Source: Cyanoderma ruficeps (lineage: Eukaryota; Chordata; Aves; Passeriformes; Timaliidae). From it: a DNA stretch of 64,000 nucleotides. Under the pieces are notes generated by a model, which saw only the letters and a list, made by a program, of their open reading frames with translations, ran no database searches and was not told where the DNA came from. Numbering within the stretch: position 1 is the first letter of the stretch; every line of letters starts with the position of its first letter. Shown piece after piece: positions 61,726 through 64,000 of the stretch. Made by a program: the position numbers and the translations under genes. The stretch covers positions 11,434,093 to 11,498,092 of the forward strand of contig VZDJ01000056.1 in the NCBI GenBank assembly GCA_008694505.1. The letters are read 5' to 3'.

Positions 61726-62939
61726 GTTGCCTGGTGTGCTCTGGGGATGGATTAGAGGCAAGGCATGAGCAGAGTGACGATGTCCATCTCAAACAGCATC
61801 CACAGGTGAAATTACCAAGCTCTGTCTCAGCCCCTTCAGCAACTTCAACCTGTGGCAGAGCTGCCACGACCTGTCTCCAGCATGGGGCTTCTCCCTTTCT
61901 GGTTGATGTGCATCCAGAGTGTCCATGAACAGGCAGCTCTGCCTCTCAGAAACCCCAGGTGGGTTTCTCCTCACCTTGCTGCTTCCCCCACTGTGGTGCT
62001 TGGCTGTAGGGATACAGCAGGAGCCTGGAGAAAGGCTGTGTGAACGAGGAGCCTGAAGCCTTACATCCACCCTGCTGCCAACCAGGCTGGGAACAGCCTC
62101 CTGGCTCTTCTGGTACTTTGTTTGAACTTCTGAGCTGCTACTTTAGGCGCTGCCTTTGAATAGCTGAATTTATTTTTTTGTGTGTTCCGTTGCTTAGTGA
62201 CGACAAGAGGAAAAACAGTCACTGCAGCTCATGTGGGTTTATTACTGATAAGTTAGCATCTCTAATACAGAAATGTATTTTTAATAAGACTAATGAGCTG
62301 TGATTCCTGACTTTTGCCAGGCAGAATGTTAAATAAACTGTGTTGCTGCATTGGGTATAGAGCCTGACAGCCTGAGGGGTTGGATGTTACCTCAGGCCAT
62401 GTCTTGAATGTCTGTGCTTGTGCAGGCTGTTGTTTGAGGGTATTTTATGCTGCTGCCCCTTCATTAGGTGAGGACTTTCTCCTATTTTTTTTCCCCGTTT
62501 TCCGTAGTAATAGAAGGGATTTGATTTAAAACTAAACTGACAACAACAACAGTGGAAAAAATCCAAAGCAAAACCCCCCCATCCTGACAGAGTTTACCTG
62601 CTGAAGTACAGAATTTCCAAGCTGGAAGTGCAGAAACCAAGTCTGTCTGCCTGGGCAAGCGCTGGAACATGTTCCCATTTTAGTCTGGTACTGTTTTTGA
62701 CTGGGACAAGTTATAAATTTTCTGGTCTTGCATCAGATGTTGGCAGCAGCAGTTAGTTTTTATCATTCATGGGGCAGCATTCCTGTTACTCAAAAAAGCA
62801 TTCGTCTGATCGAGAGCTTTTTGGAATTTGTTTATAAAGCTTTCCTTGCCGCTGGAATATTCGGAGAGCGTTAGCAGCAGGAATCCAGATAATTGTGACT
62901 GGCTGCAGCCATGCCTGTGTTTGTTCCATGTTTTTCCAG

Positions 62940-63055
62940 ATTGCCTGTTCAAGCTGTGTCCCATGAACCGCTACTCGGCGCAGAAGCAGTTCTGGAAGGC
63001 AGCAAAGCCAGGAGCCAACAGCACCACGGATGCCGTGCTGCTCAATAAGCTGCAC
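62940..63055 (+). CDS. ITPR1: ITPR1 third coding exon (residues 55-93)
   Basis: The exon is 116 nt between 'ttccatgtttttccag' and the donor GTGAGT. Its first two bases complete Asp55. It encodes [20 protein letters not shown] and continues through [16 protein letters not shown] to His93, identical to the mammalian receptor as far as I can recall it. It belongs to the suppressor domain beta-trefoil; Trp73 falls here. The next exon lies outside the window. Confidence 0.98.
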
Positions 63056-64000
63056 GTGAGTATTCCCCTCCTCACCCTCACCCTCAGCACTCACACCCAT
63101 CCTGCTTGAAATTAGGGTTCCCAGCCAGCCTGGCACGGAGTGTGCGCAGAAATAAATCAGCCTGCAAGGTTCCTGCGGAGACGTTCGCTCCAAGTCTTCA
63201 GTCCTCTGATTTGTGACAGAATCATGGAGTAAGCTGAGTTGGAAGGGATTCACAGGGATCATCCCAGCTCCTGGCCCTGCACAGGCACCCCAGCAATCCC
63301 ACCCTGTCCCCAGGAGTGTTGTCCAGTGCTCAGGCAGCCTTGGGGCTGTGCCCATTCCTTGGGGAGCCTGGGCAGTGCCCAGCACCCTCTGGGGGAAGAG
63401 CCTTTCCCTAAAATCCAACCCAAACCTCTCCTGGTGCAGCTCCAGCCATTCCCTGGGTTCTGTCCCTATCAGAGAAAGTGGGCAGAACCCCCTCCTGCTC
63501 AAGGCCTGTGTCCATGGCACTGGGGTAGCCCCGGGAGCTTTTGTCTTTAACCTGTGATAGAGATAATGGTGCTCCAGGGGAGCATTTTGGGTGTAAAAAG
63601 CATAAAAAAGGGACCTTTGAAACAATTGCACAGAAGAGTTCCAGCACTGCGTCTCAGCATGGGAAATCAGGAGCTGCTGGTCTGATCAATCTATTGGGAC
63701 TGCTCAAACAAACATCTCTGCTGTTGATACATGGAAAGGTTGATGGGTAATTATGAGTAATTATAAGGCCAGACAGCCTCTCCTTCCGTATTAGCTTGGA
63801 GTATTTAATATTTTCTGGGTAAAATGTTGACATTCAGCAGCTGAAAACTCAGTAAGGCAGTTGATTGCTGTTTTTAGAGCTCCTATATAAAAAAAAAGCC
63901 AACTTAACTTAAATACCATCTGTTGACTTCAGAGTTAAATAAACTCAGTGTTTATGTTAAAATTACATAGCTGGAGTACTTCATGTCAAAATTACAATTC
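63056..64000 (+). other. ITPR1: ITPR1 intron 4 (5' part; continues off the window)
   Basis: The intron starts at GTGAGT. It contains one minus-oriented CR1 copy (63215-63480); the rest is AT-rich intron. The 281-codon minus-strand frame across the exon and CR1 is an antisense shadow. Confidence 0.9.
63215..63480 (-). mobile_element. CR1 LINE 3' end, minus orientation
   Basis: The plus strand starts 'acagaatcatggagtaagct' 'gagttggaaggga', continues 'ccctgcacaggcaccccagc' and 'ggggaagagcctttccctaa', the reverse complement of an avian CR1 3' end. Confidence 0.88.

Larger units (their letters stand above)
35067..62939 (+). other. ITPR1: ITPR1 intron 3, about 27.9 kb
   Basis: The intron is bounded by GTAAGT and 'ttccatgtttttccag'. 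It contains a solo LTR (35241-35645), CR1 copies near 37018, 39735, 49735, 53262, 57565, 59100 and 61655, a GA-rich run (36609-36656), three tandem arrays (41562, 48887, 49882) and two coding-like stretches with good acceptors (47994-48151 plus strand; 60789-60979 minus strand). In mammals an antisense noncoding RNA (EGOT) lies in an ITPR1 intron; I cannot recognise a counterpart here. Confidence 0.85.

Noticed and set aside
62786..63631. 281-codon minus-strand open frame
   Set aside because: It runs antisense over the third ITPR1 coding exon and a CR1 copy. The sense exon has correct splice sites and known protein sequence, so the frame is a shadow.
1..64000. CRISPR array, bacterial operon or phage features
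   Set aside because: The tandem arrays have no spacer structure, and the split vertebrate genes with GT-AG introns show this is nuclear animal DNA.

Overview
The window is a piece of a bird chromosome, most likely from a passerine. The evidence is about sixteen truncated CR1 LINE 3' ends (with the conserved 'cttccaacccaaaccattct' type tail), a decayed solo LTR of a widespread avian endogenous retrovirus, short introns with AT/GC mosaic composition, and two vertebrate genes whose exons read directly. I recognise SUMF1 (formylglycine-generating enzyme) on the minus strand and ITPR1 (inositol 1,4,5-trisphosphate receptor type 1) on the plus strand. They lie head to head, the same arrangement as on human chromosome 3p26. 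Nearly all long open frames in the window are chance frames over introns, CR1 copies or minisatellites.

Layout: 1-12143 is the 5' part of SUMF1, read right to left: coding exon 1 (12143-11928), exon 2 (10496-10323), exon 3 (8662-8588), then a very long intron 3 that leaves the window through a 20-bp minisatellite at 1-308. The three exons join in phase 0 and give the first 155 residues: signal peptide, the N-terminal C-G-C segment and the start of the FGE-sulfatase domain. The catalytic cysteines lie in exons outside the window. The SUMF1 CpG island covers about 11740-12240. Between the genes (12240-17030) lie a polypyrimidine repeat, one CR1 copy, an unexplained minus-strand coding-like exon (15674-15502), and a 34-bp GC-rich minisatellite of about 17 copies that abuts the ITPR1 promoter.

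The ITPR1 promoter island runs from about 16900 to 17560. It has two ZNF143/Staf-like sites, a TATA-like TTATTTAAGG and a probable noncoding first exon ending at a GTACGG donor (17183). That exon contains two short upstream ORFs. Intron 1 is about 14.1 kb. The start-codon exon is 31301-31408, the second coding exon 34996-35066 and the third 62940-63055. Together they encode residues 1-93 of the receptor, the first part of the N-terminal suppressor beta-trefoil domain. Intron 3 (about 27.9 kb) holds CR1 copies, the solo LTR, two VNTRs and two coding-like stretches that I cannot assign to any family. The window ends inside the next intron.

The two genes do not share a pathway: SUMF1 activates sulfatases in the ER lumen and ITPR1 releases calcium from the ER. 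Their proximity is conserved synteny rather than an operon-like unit. The observations most worth a second look are the orphan exon at 15502-15674, the promoter-proximal 34-bp minisatellite, the upstream ORFs in the ITPR1 leader, and the unassigned coding-like stretches at 47994-48151 and 60789-60979.
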